Shown piece after piece: positions 33,716 to 43,440 of a stretch of DNA of 64,000 nucleotides. Location of the stretch: assembly GCF_016801985.1 (NCBI RefSeq), contig NZ_JAEVLS010000010.1, positions 1 through 64,000 of the forward strand, in the 5' to 3' direction. Every line of letters begins with the position of its first letter. Within the stretch, counting starts at the first letter, position 1. Under the pieces are notes generated by a model. That model had not been told where the DNA came from. It ran no database searches and was given only the letters and a program-made list of their open reading frames with translations. The DNA comes from Steroidobacter gossypii (lineage in GTDB: Bacteria > Pseudomonadota > Gammaproteobacteria > Steroidobacterales > Steroidobacteraceae). Both the position numbers and the translations under genes were made by a program.

Positions 33716-34771
33716 TCAGTTCACTGCAATCGGCGTGTAACCCAGGCCATCCGGCTCGCGCCCGGCCTTCAGGCGATCCACCACCTTGAGCGAAGTCAGA
33801 TCGATCACCGTGATCGTGTCGGCATTGGTGTTGGCGACAAAGGCCAGCGACAGCGGCTCCGGCATCAGAATGCCCACGGGCACCGGCCCATCGCCGAATT
33901 GTGACACCATCGGGCGTGTTTCATTGTGCGGCAGCCGCTCGCCTTCGCTCTGCATCGGGATACTGGTGATCTTTTTCTTGGTTACCGTATCGAACACGGC
34001 AACATCGCCTGACTTGGCATTGGAGATCAGTGCACGCGTGCCGTCGGCTGTGAATTTGACGCGAATCGGCACCTGACCCGGCTCGACTGTCGCAGTGACC
34101 TTCAGCGTGGCCGGATCCACGATCGAGACCGTGTTGGCGTCGCGATTGGTCACCCACACTTCGCTGCCATCCGGCGCCACCGCAATGCCTTCGGCGCCGC
34201 GACCGGTTGCGACATCTGTGATGCGTTCGTGGGTCGACAGATCGATCGCTGTGGTCGTGCCCGAACCGATGTTGGCCGTGAATGCGCGCCGATGTTTCGG
34301 GCTCACCGCCACCATGTGTGAGCCGACCTGGTCGGTCGGAATTGCATGCTTCACCTTGCCCTGGTTCACGCTGACCACGAGCAGCGCCTTGCTCGCTTCC
34401 ACCGTCACCGCCACTTCATCGCCCTGCAGCCACACGATGCCATGCGGCCGGCTGTAATCGCCGAGATCGATGGTTCGCACCACTTTCTTGCCGGGCACAT
34501 CGACGACAGTGAGCGTTTTGCCCGGCTTGGCCGAGTCGCCGTAGTTCGCGATCACGGCCGTCTTGCCATCCGCCGACACCGCCACTTCGTGCGGACCGTC
34601 GCCGGTGGGCACCGTCGCCTTGACCTTGTTGGTCGCAAGATCGATGAACGAGACCGTGTCGTCGGACTTGTTGAGCACCAGCAGCGTGCCGGTGGGCGCG
34701 GCGGCAGCGACGCCCCCAGACCACGACGACGACAACGACAACAGCAATAACAACCGGGCCAGATGTTTCAT
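33716..34771 (-). CDS. Exported YVTN-type beta-propeller protein
   Basis: A 351-residue protein with a signal peptide (about 1-26) and seven YVTN/40-residue propeller repeats, such as GTLLVLNKSDDTVSFIDLAT, GPHEVAVSADGKTAVIANYG and GAEGIAVAPDGSEVWVTNRD. It is probably periplasmic or surface-associated; function unknown. GGAG 7 nt before ATG 34771 supports the start. It begins 22 bp after the arginase stop, so the two are probably cotranscribed, although no functional link is evident. Confidence 0.85.
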   Translation of the reverse strand: MKHLARLLLLLSLSSSWSGGVAAAAPTGTLLVLNKSDDTVSFIDLATNKVKATVPTGDGPHEVAVSADGKTAVIANYGDSAKPGKTLTVVDVPGKKVVRTIDLGDYSRPHGIVWLQGDEVAVTVEASKALLVVSVNQGKVKHAIPTDQVGSHMVAVSPKHRRAFTANIGSGTTTAIDLSTHERITDVATGRGAEGIAVAPDGSEVWVTNRDANTVSIVDPATLKVTATVEPGQVPIRVKFTADGTRALISNAKSGDVAVFDTVTKKKITSIPMQSEGERLPHNETRPMVSQFGDGPVPVGILMPEPLSLAFVANTNADTITVIDLTSLKVVDRLKAGREPDGLGYTPIAVN

Positions 34772-34793
34772 ATTGTCTCCAGCATCGCCGCCC

Positions 34794-35771
34794 TCAGGGG
34801 ACGGCACGACGCATCAGGGTGCTTTTGCCGAACAGCGATTCGATCAGGTCCACCGCCAGCAGCGCGGTCTTGTTGCGCACGTCCAGCGCCGGGTTCAATT
34901 CCATCACGTCCAGCGAGCTCAAGCGACCGGTGTCCGCGATCATTTCCATGCACAGCTGCGCCTCGCGATACGACGGCCCGCCCGGAATGGTCGTGCCCAC
35001 GCCGGGCGCGATCTCCGGATCCAGGAAGTCGACATCGAAGCTCACGTGCAAATGGGTGTCCTCGTCCAGCCCGAGCAGCGCCTGCTCCATGGTCTGACGC
35101 ATGCCCACCTCGTCGATATAGCGCATATCGAAGACTTCCAGGCCTTGCTCGTGCACGAAACGTTTTTCCGGCGGATCGACGCTGCGGATGCCGATCTGTC
35201 GAATGACGGAAGGTTCGATGGCCGGTTTCTGGCCGCTCAGCTCGGACAATTGCGCCGGGCCGAAGCCACACAGGCACGCCACCGGCATGCCGTGGATGTT
35301 ACCGCTGGGGGACAGCTCGCGAGTGTTGAAGTCCGCATGCGCGTCGAGCCAGAACACACGCAGCTTCTTGCCGCGCTCGCGACAGTGACGCGCAACGGCG
35401 CTGATCGAGCCGATGGCCAGGCAATGATCGCCGCCGAGCAGAATGGGCAGATGTCCTTCGCGGAGCGCTGCATACATTGCATCGTGCACCAGACGATTCC
35501 ATTCGATGACTTCCGTCAGATGCCGATAACCCTCGACCGGCAGTTGCCAGGGATTGCCCGGACCGTTGAGATTGCCGCGATCGTGCACTTGCAGACCGCG
35601 CGCTGCCAGCGCTTCACGCAGGCCGGCGACGCGCAGCGCTTCGGGCCCCATCGACGAGCCGCGATCGGCTGCGCCCGCATCGGTGGGTGCACCAATCAGC
35701 GCGACCGACTTTTTCTCGCCGGGCCGAGCCATCGCCAATGACGAACCTGCCGACGCGAATTGCGTGCTCAT
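34794..35771 (-). CDS. Arginase (ureohydrolase family)
   Basis: A 325-residue manganese ureohydrolase. Metal ligands are in GGDHCLAIGS (His116), LDAHADFNT (Asp143, His145, Asp147) and SFDVDFLDPEIAPGVGT (two Asp). The last stretch with NIHGMP is typical of arginase (arginine to ornithine plus urea) rather than agmatinase or formimidoylglutamase. AGAGGAG 9 nt before ATG 35771 sets the start. It is divergent from the EamA exporter (71 bp between starts) and first gene of an operon with the propeller protein. No urease is in the window. Confidence 0.9.
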   Translation of the reverse strand: MSTQFASAGSSLAMARPGEKKSVALIGAPTDAGAADRGSSMGPEALRVAGLREALAARGLQVHDRGNLNGPGNPWQLPVEGYRHLTEVIEWNRLVHDAMYAALREGHLPILLGGDHCLAIGSISAVARHCRERGKKLRVFWLDAHADFNTRELSPSGNIHGMPVACLCGFGPAQLSELSGQKPAIEPSVIRQIGIRSVDPPEKRFVHEQGLEVFDMRYIDEVGMRQTMEQALLGLDEDTHLHVSFDVDFLDPEIAPGVGTTIPGGPSYREAQLCMEMIADTGRLSSLDVMELNPALDVRNKTALLAVDLIESLFGKSTLMRRAVP

Positions 35772-35842
35772 GCCGTTGCTCCTCTCATTAGAATCGCAGC
35801 TCGTCTGTTGCTCACGGCCGCGCCGCGATTGTACTCCACCCC

Positions 35843-36763
35843 ATGAACGCCACTGCCGCAGCTGCGCGGCGCGAATTGTTGACCGGCATGATGCTGGCCG
35901 CCGCCGGCGCCATCGCATTTTCCTGCAAGGCCATCATCGTCAAGCTGGCGTATCGCTACCACGTCGATGCGACCACAACGATCATGTATCGCATGTTGTT
36001 CGCGCTGCCGCTGTTTTTATGCCTGGCGTGGTGGTCGGGGCGCGCCCAGCCGCCGCTCAGCGGCCGCGACTGGCGCGCGCTGTCGGGCTTGGGCTTTTGT
36101 GGTTATTACCTGGCGAGCTATCTGGATTTCGCGGGTCTGCAATACATCAACGCCAATCTGGAACGGCTGATTCTCTACTTGAATCCCACCATCGTGCTGC
36201 TGGCCGGCAAGCTGCTGTTCAAAACCAGCGTGACGCGCGCTCAGTGGCTGGCGCTGAGCGTCAGCTATCTCGGCGTGCTGCTGGTGTTCGGGCACGACGT
36301 GCAAACCGGCCCCGATATCGTCCTCGGCTCGGTGCTGGTGCTCGGCAGCGCCATCAGCTACGCCATCTATCTGGTATACAGCGGCGCGACGGTGCGGAGA
36401 CTCGGTGCGTTACGCGTCACGGGGACGGCGACCACCATTGCATGCATTCTGTGTATCGCGCAGTTCTTCATCTTGAAACCGCCCGCCGCCATGGTGGTGG
36501 CCGCGCCGGTGATCTGGCTGTCCGTGCTCAACGCGGTGCTTTGCACATTCGTGCCCGTGTTGATCACCATGATGGCGCTGGAGCGCATCGGCGCCGGTCT
36601 CACCGCGCAGATCGGCATGATCGGGCCGATGTCGACGGTGGCGCTGAGCGTGCTGATTCTGCACGAGCCGTTCAATGCGTGGATCGCGGCGGGCACGGCC
36701 CTGGTGGTGGCCGGCGTATGGATGTTGGCGAGGTTCCGGCAGCCTTCGGCGACGAAAAGTTGA
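35843..36763 (+). CDS. EamA-family (DMT) transporter
   Basis: A 306-residue inner-membrane protein with ten predicted helices in two EamA repeats, for example MMLAAAGAIAFSCKAIIVKL near the start and GPMSTVALSVLILHEPFNAW near the end. EamA exporters move amino acids or metabolites outward. Divergence from the arginase gene hints at an arginine- or ornithine-related substrate, but that is inference only. Confidence 0.87.
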   Translation: MNATAAAARRELLTGMMLAAAGAIAFSCKAIIVKLAYRYHVDATTTIMYRMLFALPLFLCLAWWSGRAQPPLSGRDWRALSGLGFCGYYLASYLDFAGLQYINANLERLILYLNPTIVLLAGKLLFKTSVTRAQWLALSVSYLGVLLVFGHDVQTGPDIVLGSVLVLGSAISYAIYLVYSGATVRRLGALRVTGTATTIACILCIAQFFILKPPAAMVVAAPVIWLSVLNAVLCTFVPVLITMMALERIGAGLTAQIGMIGPMSTVALSVLILHEPFNAWIAAGTALVVAGVWMLARFRQPSATKS

Positions 36764-36901
36764 ACGAGGTCCGTGCGGGCCGGGGGCGGTTCGGCCTGCC
36801 CCGGGCATTCGTGAAGAAGCGGAAATTGCGCCGTGCACCGGCAGCCACGCCGAACTCTTTATAATGCCGCGTTCGTTTCGAGCCCAAGCCTTGGAGCCTG
36901 C

Positions 36902-37825
36902 GTGCAACCCATCATCTCGGTTCACAATCTGGTCAAAACCTACGCCTCGGGGTTCCAGGCCCTGAAGGGCGTGGACCTGGAGATCCGCCGCGGTGAAATC
37001 TTTGCACTGCTCGGTCCGAACGGCGCCGGCAAGACCACGCTGATCAGCATCATATGCGGCATCGTCAACGCCACCTCCGGCACGGTCACCGCCGACGGCC
37101 ATGACATTCGCAAGGACTATCGCGCCGCCCGCGCCAAGATCGGGCTGGTGCCGCAGGAGCTCACCAGCGACGCGTTCGAAAGCGTCTGGGCCACCGTGAA
37201 CTTCAGTCGCGGGCTGTTCGGCAAGCCGCCCAATCCCGCTTACCTCGAAAAGGTGTTGAAAGACCTGTCGCTGTGGGACAAGAAGGACAGCACCATTCTG
37301 TCCCTGTCCGGCGGCATGAAACGTCGCGTGATGATCGCGAAGGCGCTGTCGCACGAACCGCAGATCCTGTTTCTGGACGAGCCGACCGCCGGCGTCGACG
37401 TGGAGTTGCGCCGTGACATGTGGGAGATGGTGCGCGCCCTGCGCGCCAGCGGCGTCACCATCATTCTTACCACTCACTACATCGAAGAAGCCGAAGAGAT
37501 GGCCGATCGCATCGGCGTCATCAGCAAGGGCGAGATCATTCTGGTCGAAGACAAGAGCGTGCTGATGCGCAAGCTGGGCCGCAAGCAGCTGACGCTGCAC
37601 TTGCAGGCTCCGCTGCAGCAGATTCCCTCGCAGCTTGCCAATCGTCAGCTGGAACTCTCGGCCGACGGCAACGAGCTGATCTACACCTTCGACACTCAAG
37701 CCGACGCCACCGGCATCGCCAGCCTGTTACGACAGCTGAACGAGCTCGGCATCGACTTCAAGGACCTGCATACGAGCGAAAGCTCGCTGGAAGAAATTTT
37801 CGTCAGTCTGGTGCACAAACGATGA
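36902..37825 (+). CDS. ABC-2 type exporter ATPase (YadG-like)
   Basis: A 307-residue ABC ATPase. Walker A is GPNGAGKTT, the signature is [15 protein letters not shown], Walker B is [12 protein letters not shown] and the switch His is in [11 protein letters not shown]-terminal extension of about 80 residues is typical of the CcmA/YadG group. GTG 36902 has TTGGAG 6 nt upstream; the frame's earlier ATG at 36833 has no support. Its stop overlaps the permease start (ATGA at 37822-37825). Confidence 0.93.
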   Translation: MQPIISVHNLVKTYASGFQALKGVDLEIRRGEIFALLGPNGAGKTTLISIICGIVNATSGTVTADGHDIRKDYRAARAKIGLVPQELTSDAFESVWATVNFSRGLFGKPPNPAYLEKVLKDLSLWDKKDSTILSLSGGMKRRVMIAKALSHEPQILFLDEPTAGVDVELRRDMWEMVRALRASGVTIILTTHYIEEAEEMADRIGVISKGEIILVEDKSVLMRKLGRKQLTLHLQAPLQQIPSQLANRQLELSADGNELIYTFDTQADATGIASLLRQLNELGIDFKDLHTSESSLEEIFVSLVHKR

Positions 37826-38583
37826 ACACGTACGGTATCAGCGCCATCTACCGCTTCGAACTGGCCCGCTGGTTCCGCACGCTGGTGCAGAGCCTGTTGT
37901 CGCCGGTGATTTCCACCTCGCTGTATTTCGTCGTGTTCGGCGCAGCCATCGGCTCGCGCATGGCAGAGATCGAAGGCGTGAGCTATGGCGCGTTCATCGT
38001 GCCCGGGCTGATCATGCTGTCGGTGCTCACCGAGAGCATTTCCAACGCGTCGTTCGGCATCTACATGCCGCGCTACTCCGGCACGATCTATGAAGTGCTG
38101 TCGGCGCCGATCTCGGCGATGGAAATCGTCATCGGTTACGTGGGCGCGGCCGCGACCAAGTCGATGATGCTTGGCCTGGTGATCCTGGCGACGGCGCGGC
38201 TCTTCGTGGATTTCAGCATCGAACATCCGTTGTGGATGGTGTCGTTCCTGGTGCTCACCTCGATCACCTTCAGTCTGTTCGGCTTCATCATCGGCGTGTG
38301 GGCCAGCGGCTGGGAGAAGCTGCAGATCGTGCCCATCATGATCGTCACCCCGCTGGCGTTCCTGGGCGGCAGCTTCTACTCCATCTCCATGCTGCCGGAG
38401 ATCTGGCAGAAGGTCGCGCTGTTCAATCCGGTGGTGTATCTGATCAGCGGCTTCCGCTGGAGTTTTTACGGCGTGTCCGACGTGGCGGTCGGCCTGAGCC
38501 TGTTCATGACCCTGCTGTTCATGACCGCGTGCCTGGTCGCGATCTGGTGGATCTTCAAAACCGGTTATCGCCTGAAGAACTGA
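37822..38583 (+). CDS. ABC-2 type permease (YadH-like)
   Basis: A 253-residue permease with six helices and the ABC-2 motif region [20 protein letters not shown], followed by [12 protein letters not shown]. It pairs with the upstream ATPase, with 4-bp overlap, and resembles E. coli YadH. The substrate is unknown; family members export drugs, polysaccharides or lipids. A GNAT acetyltransferase gene follows after 19 bp and may be in the same operon. Confidence 0.92.
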   Translation: MNTYGISAIYRFELARWFRTLVQSLLSPVISTSLYFVVFGAAIGSRMAEIEGVSYGAFIVPGLIMLSVLTESISNASFGIYMPRYSGTIYEVLSAPISAMEIVIGYVGAAATKSMMLGLVILATARLFVDFSIEHPLWMVSFLVLTSITFSLFGFIIGVWASGWEKLQIVPIMIVTPLAFLGGSFYSISMLPEIWQKVALFNPVVYLISGFRWSFYGVSDVAVGLSLFMTLLFMTACLVAIWWIFKTGYRLKN

Positions 38584-38602
38584 ACTCGAAGGAACTGCAG
38601 AC

Positions 38603-39127
38603 ATGGCCGCACCGACTCGGATTCGTCGCGCCACCGCGCAGGATGCGAGGACGCTTGCTGTGCTCGCGGAGAAGACATTCCGCGATACGTACACGCGCTT
38701 CAACACGCCCGAGAACATGCAGGCGCATTGTGAGAAGTCTTTCGGCGAGCCGCTCCAACGATCGGAGATCGAGGATGCGGGTCGTGAGACCTGGGTGGTC
38801 GAGCTCGATGGCCAGCTCGTCGCTTACGCGCAGCTGATTCTCGATGCGCCGTGCCCGTCCATGACGCAAGCGCGCGGTATCGAGCTCCTGCGTTTCTATG
38901 TCGATGCGAGCCAGCAAGGCACTGGCCTTGCCTATCGACTGATGGATGAGCTGGTCACGCGCGGCGCCGCACTTGGCGCGAATATTCTGTGGCTGGGCGT
39001 GTGGAATCAGAATGAAAGAGCCATCGCCTTCTACAAGAAGTGCGGCTTCAAGCACGTCGCCGACAAGACCTTCACGGTGGGTGAGGACGTGCAACAGGAT
39101 TTCGTGATGGGTCGCGAATTGCATTGA
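38603..39127 (+). CDS. GNAT-family N-acetyltransferase
   Basis: A 174-residue acetyltransferase. The acetyl-CoA loop is FYVDASQQGTGLAYRLMDEL, followed by LWLGVWNQNERAIAFYKKCG and FKHVADKTF, a layout shared with PaiA-like polyamine or protein acetyltransferases. AAGGA 9 nt before the ATG supports the start. It is 19 bp from the ABC-2 permease gene. Confidence 0.9.
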   Translation: MAAPTRIRRATAQDARTLAVLAEKTFRDTYTRFNTPENMQAHCEKSFGEPLQRSEIEDAGRETWVVELDGQLVAYAQLILDAPCPSMTQARGIELLRFYVDASQQGTGLAYRLMDELVTRGAALGANILWLGVWNQNERAIAFYKKCGFKHVADKTFTVGEDVQQDFVMGRELH

Positions 39128-39196
39128 GCCCCGGTTTCCTGCCAACCTTGGATCGACTCGCCGCCGCGCGAGCCCGCCCATTCCGAGGAACTGCGC

Positions 39197-40327
39197 ATGA
39201 CCCTGCCCACCCTGTCCCGGCGTGCCCTGTTGATGGCCGGTGGCGCTGCACTCACGTTGCCGATGAGCCGGGCGCAGGCCGCGTCATGGAATGGCTATCG
39301 CGATGCCATCGTGATCGACGGGCTGGGTGGACCGGGCGACATGACCATGGAACCGGGCAAGCCACTCACCGATGCACACATCAAAGATGTGCACGAGAGC
39401 GGTCTGACGGCAGTTCTGCTCACGGTGGGGCCGGTCGGCACCGCGCCGCCGGATAGCGCATTCAAAGCCACGGTTCGCGACATGCTCCTGACCGAGCGCG
39501 GCATCGCTCGTCGACCCAAGACATTCGCCAGCGTGCGCACCGGTGCAGATATCACGGCAGCGAAGAAAGCCCAGCGCACCGGCTTGATCTACGGCGTGCA
39601 GGACGGCGTGGCGTTCGAGACCGACCTGAGTCTGCTCGAAGATCTTCATCAACTCGGTCTGCGCGTGGTGCAGCCGACCTACAATCGCCGCAATCTGCTC
39701 GGCGACGGCTGCATGGAGCCGGCCAACGCCGGCTTGAGCCGCACCGGGTTCGAAGCCGTCGAACGGCTCAATGCGCTGAACATTCTGATCGATCTCAGTC
39801 ACTGCGGCAGGCAGACATCGGCGGATGCGATCAAGGCATCCAAACAACCCGTCGCATTCACCCACACCGGGTGCGCGGCGCTGATCGATCATCCTCGCCA
39901 TCGCACCGATGCAGAGTTGCGCGCCGTCGCGGACAAGGGTGGGGTTTCCGGCGTGTTCTTCATGCCGTATCTGACCGGCGGCAAACAGCCCACGGCGGCC
40001 GATATCATCCGCCATCTCGAGCATATGATTCAGGTGGCCGGCGAAGATCATGTTTCCATCGGCACCGACGGTTACATTTCGCCGACCGTGCTGGATCAGA
40101 AATACAAGGAGATGTTCGCCGTCAACACGCGCGAGCGCAAAGCGGCCGGCATCGCCGCCCCCGGCGAGACGGAGGACGGCTATCTCTTCGCCAATGACCT
40201 CAACACGCCGCGCCGCCTGGAAACGTTGGGCCAGATGCTCGCCGACCGCGGCCACAGCGCCACGCGCATCGAAAAGATCCTCGGCCGCAATCTGCTCCGC
40301 GTGTTCTCCGAAGTGTGGCGCGGCTGA
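39197..40327 (+). CDS. M19 (membrane dipeptidase)-like protein with incomplete metal site
   Basis: A 376-residue protein of the renal-dipeptidase fold with a Tat-like or Sec signal (SRRALLMAGGAALTLPMSRA, about 7-26). The barrel motifs LIDLSHCGRQT (His202) and AFTHTGCAALIDHPRHRTD (His223, Arg234) are kept, as is IGTDGYI. The first-strand HxD motif (DGHND in active enzymes) reads DGLGG at 41-45, and the Glu of GVEGG reads Gln135 in GVQDG. A normal di-zinc site is therefore unlikely. It may be a binding protein or use a different metal arrangement. Confidence 0.82.
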   Translation: MTLPTLSRRALLMAGGAALTLPMSRAQAASWNGYRDAIVIDGLGGPGDMTMEPGKPLTDAHIKDVHESGLTAVLLTVGPVGTAPPDSAFKATVRDMLLTERGIARRPKTFASVRTGADITAAKKAQRTGLIYGVQDGVAFETDLSLLEDLHQLGLRVVQPTYNRRNLLGDGCMEPANAGLSRTGFEAVERLNALNILIDLSHCGRQTSADAIKASKQPVAFTHTGCAALIDHPRHRTDAELRAVADKGGVSGVFFMPYLTGGKQPTAADIIRHLEHMIQVAGEDHVSIGTDGYISPTVLDQKYKEMFAVNTRERKAAGIAAPGETEDGYLFANDLNTPRRLETLGQMLADRGHSATRIEKILGRNLLRVFSEVWRG

Positions 40328-40330
40328 GTA

Positions 40331-41104
40331 TCACAGCCCGAACAGCACGCTGAGCGAGGCCTGGTCCAGGCGGCTTTCGCCCATGCTGCCGTTCGACTTC
40401 AGATCGTCGGTGCGCTGGTATTCGAGCCTCGCCGTCCAGCGCGGCAAGAACGCCCATTGCAGGCCCGCGCCCACGCTGACGACTTCATCGCTGTAATCTT
40501 GATCGCGGCGCCCCGCGCTGGAACCCGTGCTACCGGTAATGGTCGTTGTCGATTCGACTTCCTGACTGGCAAACAGCACGCCGCCGCGGATGAACGCTTC
40601 CCATCGCTCGCTGAACGGCAAGGAGCCGAGCACCGACACGGCAGGGCCGCGCGTACGCACCCGATAACTCATCTCGATCGCACTGGCGGCGGTCGGGACC
40701 GACGCCGGGAAACGAAATCGTTGGGTCAATGAAGCTTCGCCCCCGTCCACGTAGGCCAGCTCCGCCGCGAAATATTTGTTGACGCGGTAGCCCAGCGCGA
40801 GATTCCAGCCGACATCCACTTCATCGGCGGATGTCTCGGGGTCAATCAACGGGATGGGCACGAAGATGACATCTGTGCCGAAAGCCGGCGGAATCGGCCG
40901 CGGCACGGGCGTGATGCTGGGTGGCTGCGTCAGCACGACCGGCACCGCCGCGACGCCAGCCGCCTTGTCCAGTCGCTGCTCGCTGCGAGCGCCGGCGGCG
41001 CCAACATAGAACCCCGGGTCGGCCGCTTCAGAGATTTCACAATGCAGCGAAGTAACAAACGCCGCCGACGCCACCGCTGCGTATCGAACCATTCCACGAT
41101 TCAT
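40331..41104 (-). CDS. Outer-membrane beta-barrel protein
   Basis: A 257-residue exported protein with a signal peptide (about 1-28). The mature part begins DPGFYVGAAGARSEQR and has strand pairs such as NLALGYRVNKYFAAELAYVD, FSERWEAFIRGGVLFASQ and RWTARLEYQRTDD, ending SLSVLFGL. This fits an eight-stranded OmpA/OmpW-like barrel. A Pro-rich loop (PPSITPVPRPIPP) may be surface-exposed. AGGAAG before ATG 41104 sets the start; the longer open frame upstream is an artefact. Confidence 0.83.
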   Translation of the reverse strand: MNRGMVRYAAVASAAFVTSLHCEISEAADPGFYVGAAGARSEQRLDKAAGVAAVPVVLTQPPSITPVPRPIPPAFGTDVIFVPIPLIDPETSADEVDVGWNLALGYRVNKYFAAELAYVDGGEASLTQRFRFPASVPTAASAIEMSYRVRTRGPAVSVLGSLPFSERWEAFIRGGVLFASQEVESTTTITGSTGSSAGRRDQDYSDEVVSVGAGLQWAFLPRWTARLEYQRTDDLKSNGSMGESRLDQASLSVLFGL

Positions 41105-41124
41105 TTGTTTGCTTCCTGACAAGC

Positions 41125-41153
41125 GATTGCACCCGCTCCAGCCGGGTGCAATC
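41125..41153 (-). terminator. Terminator hairpin after the YceI gene
   Basis: GATTGCACCCG and CGGGTGCAATC form a perfect 11-bp stem with a 7-nt loop, about 38 nt after the YceI stop on the minus strand. There is no T-run, but stem stability is high. Confidence 0.55.
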
Positions 41154-41190
41154 GTACGACAGGTCGACGCGCGGCGGTTCGAGACTTTAC

Positions 41191-41895
41191 TTAGGTCCCT
41201 TCGCTGGCGGCGGGCGCGGTCCAGGGCGGGCCGGAGAACTCCGTTTCGATGATGACATTCACCGCGTCGCTCACGCCCATCGTGGTGCCCGGCGCGGGGA
41301 TGCCGTACGAGATGCCGAAGTCGGAGCGCTTGAGCACACCGGTCGCGGAGAAACCAATGCGCGCATTCGGGTCCATCGGATGGCCGGAATAGCCACCGTT
41401 GAATCTCGCATCCAGCACCATCGGCTTGGTGACACCGCGCATGGTGAGCTCGCCGTTGATACGCATGGTGCGTGCACCGGTGGGCTCGACGCTGAGCGAA
41501 CGGAATGTGATGTCCGGATATTTCGCGGCGTCCAACCATCCTTCACCGGTCAGCTCGGCGTTGAAATCCACCTTGGTGTCGGGATAGTCCGTTTCCAACG
41601 ACTTCGCATCCACCGTGACCGTGACGCTCGAGGCCGCGAGGTCGTTCGGGTCGAACTGCAACTGCGCGGTCGCCTTTTTGAAACGCGCCGTGTAATTGGA
41701 AAAGCCCAGGTGATCGACTCGGAACAGAATGCTGGTGTGCCCCAGATCCATCGTGTAAGCGCCCGCCGGAACATCCACCGGCTGCTCCGCCGCCGCGGCC
41801 GGTGTCGGCTGCGGCTCGGAGGCCGGGGCGGGTTCCTGCTTTGGAGCGCAGGCCGCCAGCGCGGCGAGCAGACTGAGTACGAGCAAACGGTTCAT
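41191..41895 (-). CDS. YceI-family lipoprotein
   Basis: A 234-residue YceI-like lipocalin-fold protein with lipobox LAAC (Cys about residue 16) and an Ala/Pro-rich linker. The core has AYTMDLGHTSILFRVDHLGF, a family hallmark, and later KRSDFGISYGIPAPGTTMG. YceI proteins bind isoprenoid-type lipids such as polyprenyl chains in the periplasm; this copy should be membrane-tethered. It is divergent from the cupin gene. Confidence 0.9.
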   Translation of the reverse strand: MNRLLVLSLLAALAACAPKQEPAPASEPQPTPAAAAEQPVDVPAGAYTMDLGHTSILFRVDHLGFSNYTARFKKATAQLQFDPNDLAASSVTVTVDAKSLETDYPDTKVDFNAELTGEGWLDAAKYPDITFRSLSVEPTGARTMRINGELTMRGVTKPMVLDARFNGGYSGHPMDPNARIGFSATGVLKRSDFGISYGIPAPGTTMGVSDAVNVIIETEFSGPPWTAPAASEGT

Positions 41896-42059
41896 CGATG
41901 GTCCCTCGCAGTTGATCCGGAATGATGACTTGAAGACGCGCCAGCGCCCGCCGGCCCGACAGCAGCACTTGAGGATTTTTCGAGTCAGCCAACTGTGCCG
42001 CCGACCTGCGCCGAAACTGGCGCTTGGCGACCACCCCGGGCCCGGCGGATGATCGCCCC

Positions 42060-42425
42060 ATGCCCAGTGTGCCCGTGAATCTTCAGGAAAAGTTCGCCCG
42101 CTTCAGCGAGCCCTGGAGCCCCAGGGTGATCGCCGAAATGAACGACTACCAGTTCAAGCTGGTGCGTCTGCTCGGCGAGTTCGTCTGGCACCAGCACGCG
42201 GACACCGACGAAGTCTTCATCGTTATCGAAGGCGAGATGGTGCTGCGCTTCCGGGATCGCGAAGTCCCGCTGCGCGCCGGTGAGCTCTACGTCGTCCCCA
42301 AAGGCGTCGAGCACCAGCCCTTCGCCCCGGCCGAGTGCAAAGTCATGCTGGTCGAGCCCAAAGGCGTCATCAACACCGGCGATGCCGGCGGCTCTCTCAC
42401 CGCCCAGAACGACGTCTGGATCTAG
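42060..42425 (+). CDS. Single-domain cupin protein
   Basis: A 121-residue cupin. Motif 1 is FVWHQHADTDEVFIVIEGEM (two His, one Glu) and motif 2 is YVVPKGVEHQPFA with the third His, so a metal site is likely. The function is not predictable; the tail AECKVMLVEPKGVINTGD is typical of this small-cupin group. ATG 42060 is preferred over a TTG at 42024. Confidence 0.87.
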   Translation: MPSVPVNLQEKFARFSEPWSPRVIAEMNDYQFKLVRLLGEFVWHQHADTDEVFIVIEGEMVLRFRDREVPLRAGELYVVPKGVEHQPFAPAECKVMLVEPKGVINTGDAGGSLTAQNDVWI

Positions 42426-42508
42426 CGATCCAGGCGCCGGATCTGAAATGCCTCCAAATCCGGCGGGGGCGCGAATCACCTGCCGATGGAGTGTTTCAGG
42501 TGGGTCTC

Positions 42509-43420
42509 ATGATCAGGCATGCGCTGCTGGCTACCGCGTTGTTGTTGACTGGGTGCGCCTCGCACGAGGGCCGGCCGAGCAATGCCCGGATCGGGTCGGT
42601 GGGGCCGGTGGCGGTGACCGTCACCCGGGATTTCGTCTACACCCCGGCGCACTGGCCGCAGCCATTGAAGGCGGATTTGTATAAGCCGGCGGGCAACGGG
42701 CCGTTTCCGGCGGTGGTGATGATCCATGGCGGCGGCTGGGAGGGCCGTTCGCGGGACGACATGAACGACATTTCGCAGCGGGTGGCCGAGCGCGGCTACG
42801 TCGTTCTGAACATGTCGTACCGCTTCGCCCCGCAATGGCACTTCCCGGCGCAGCTCCAGGATGTGCAACAGGCGATCATCTGGCTGCGGGAGCACGCCTC
42901 GGATTTGAACGTGCTCAAGAACCGCATCGGCGCCTGGGGTTACTCGGCCGGCGCGCACCTGGCGGCGCTGGCGGGCGTCACCAGCCCCGACGACAAATGG
43001 TTCGTGGAAGGCACCCGCGTCCAGGCGGTGGTGGCCGGCGGCACTCCGGTGGACCTGCGCTATTACAAGAACGGTCCGTTGACCAACGGTTTGATCGGCG
43101 CCTCCTACGAGCGGAATCCCGACCTGTGGCGCGAAGCTTCGCCGCTGGCGCTGGTGAGCGGCGACGATCCGCCGATGTTCCTGTATCACGGCACCTTCGA
43201 CATTACCGTCGGCGACAACAACGCCCATGCCATGTACCAGGCGCTGAACGCCAACGGCATCCCGGCCGAGCTGTACCTGATGCGCGGCCTGGAGCATCTG
43301 AGCACGTTCATCGTCGACCGGCCGGTGGACAACGGCATCGATTTCCTCGACCTGTACCTGCGCACGGCGCAACCGAAACTGACCGGGCGAAGCGACGAGG
43401 CTGGCTCCATCCGGCGCTGA
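42509..43420 (+). CDS. Alpha/beta hydrolase lipoprotein (BD-FAE-like)
   Basis: A 303-residue esterase-type hydrolase with lipobox LTGC near residue 16. The oxyanion motif is MIHGGGWEG, the nucleophile is in WGYSAGAHLAA, and the acid and His lie in HGTFDITVG and MRGLEHLSTF. This matches feruloyl-esterase-like or carbohydrate-esterase hydrolases. AGGTGGG upstream of ATG 42509 supports the start. A LacI-family regulator starts 20 bp downstream, which fits a carbohydrate-related role. Confidence 0.9.
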   Translation: MIRHALLATALLLTGCASHEGRPSNARIGSVGPVAVTVTRDFVYTPAHWPQPLKADLYKPAGNGPFPAVVMIHGGGWEGRSRDDMNDISQRVAERGYVVLNMSYRFAPQWHFPAQLQDVQQAIIWLREHASDLNVLKNRIGAWGYSAGAHLAALAGVTSPDDKWFVEGTRVQAVVAGGTPVDLRYYKNGPLTNGLIGASYERNPDLWREASPLALVSGDDPPMFLYHGTFDITVGDNNAHAMYQALNANGIPAELYLMRGLEHLSTFIVDRPVDNGIDFLDLYLRTAQPKLTGRSDEAGSIRR

Positions 43421-43440
43421 TCTGGGCTACCATCGCGCCC

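Noticed and set aside
36410-37699. 429-aa frame on the minus strand across the EamA and ABC genes
   Set aside because: Spans two convincing plus-strand genes and the gap between them; no ribosome binding site or domain.
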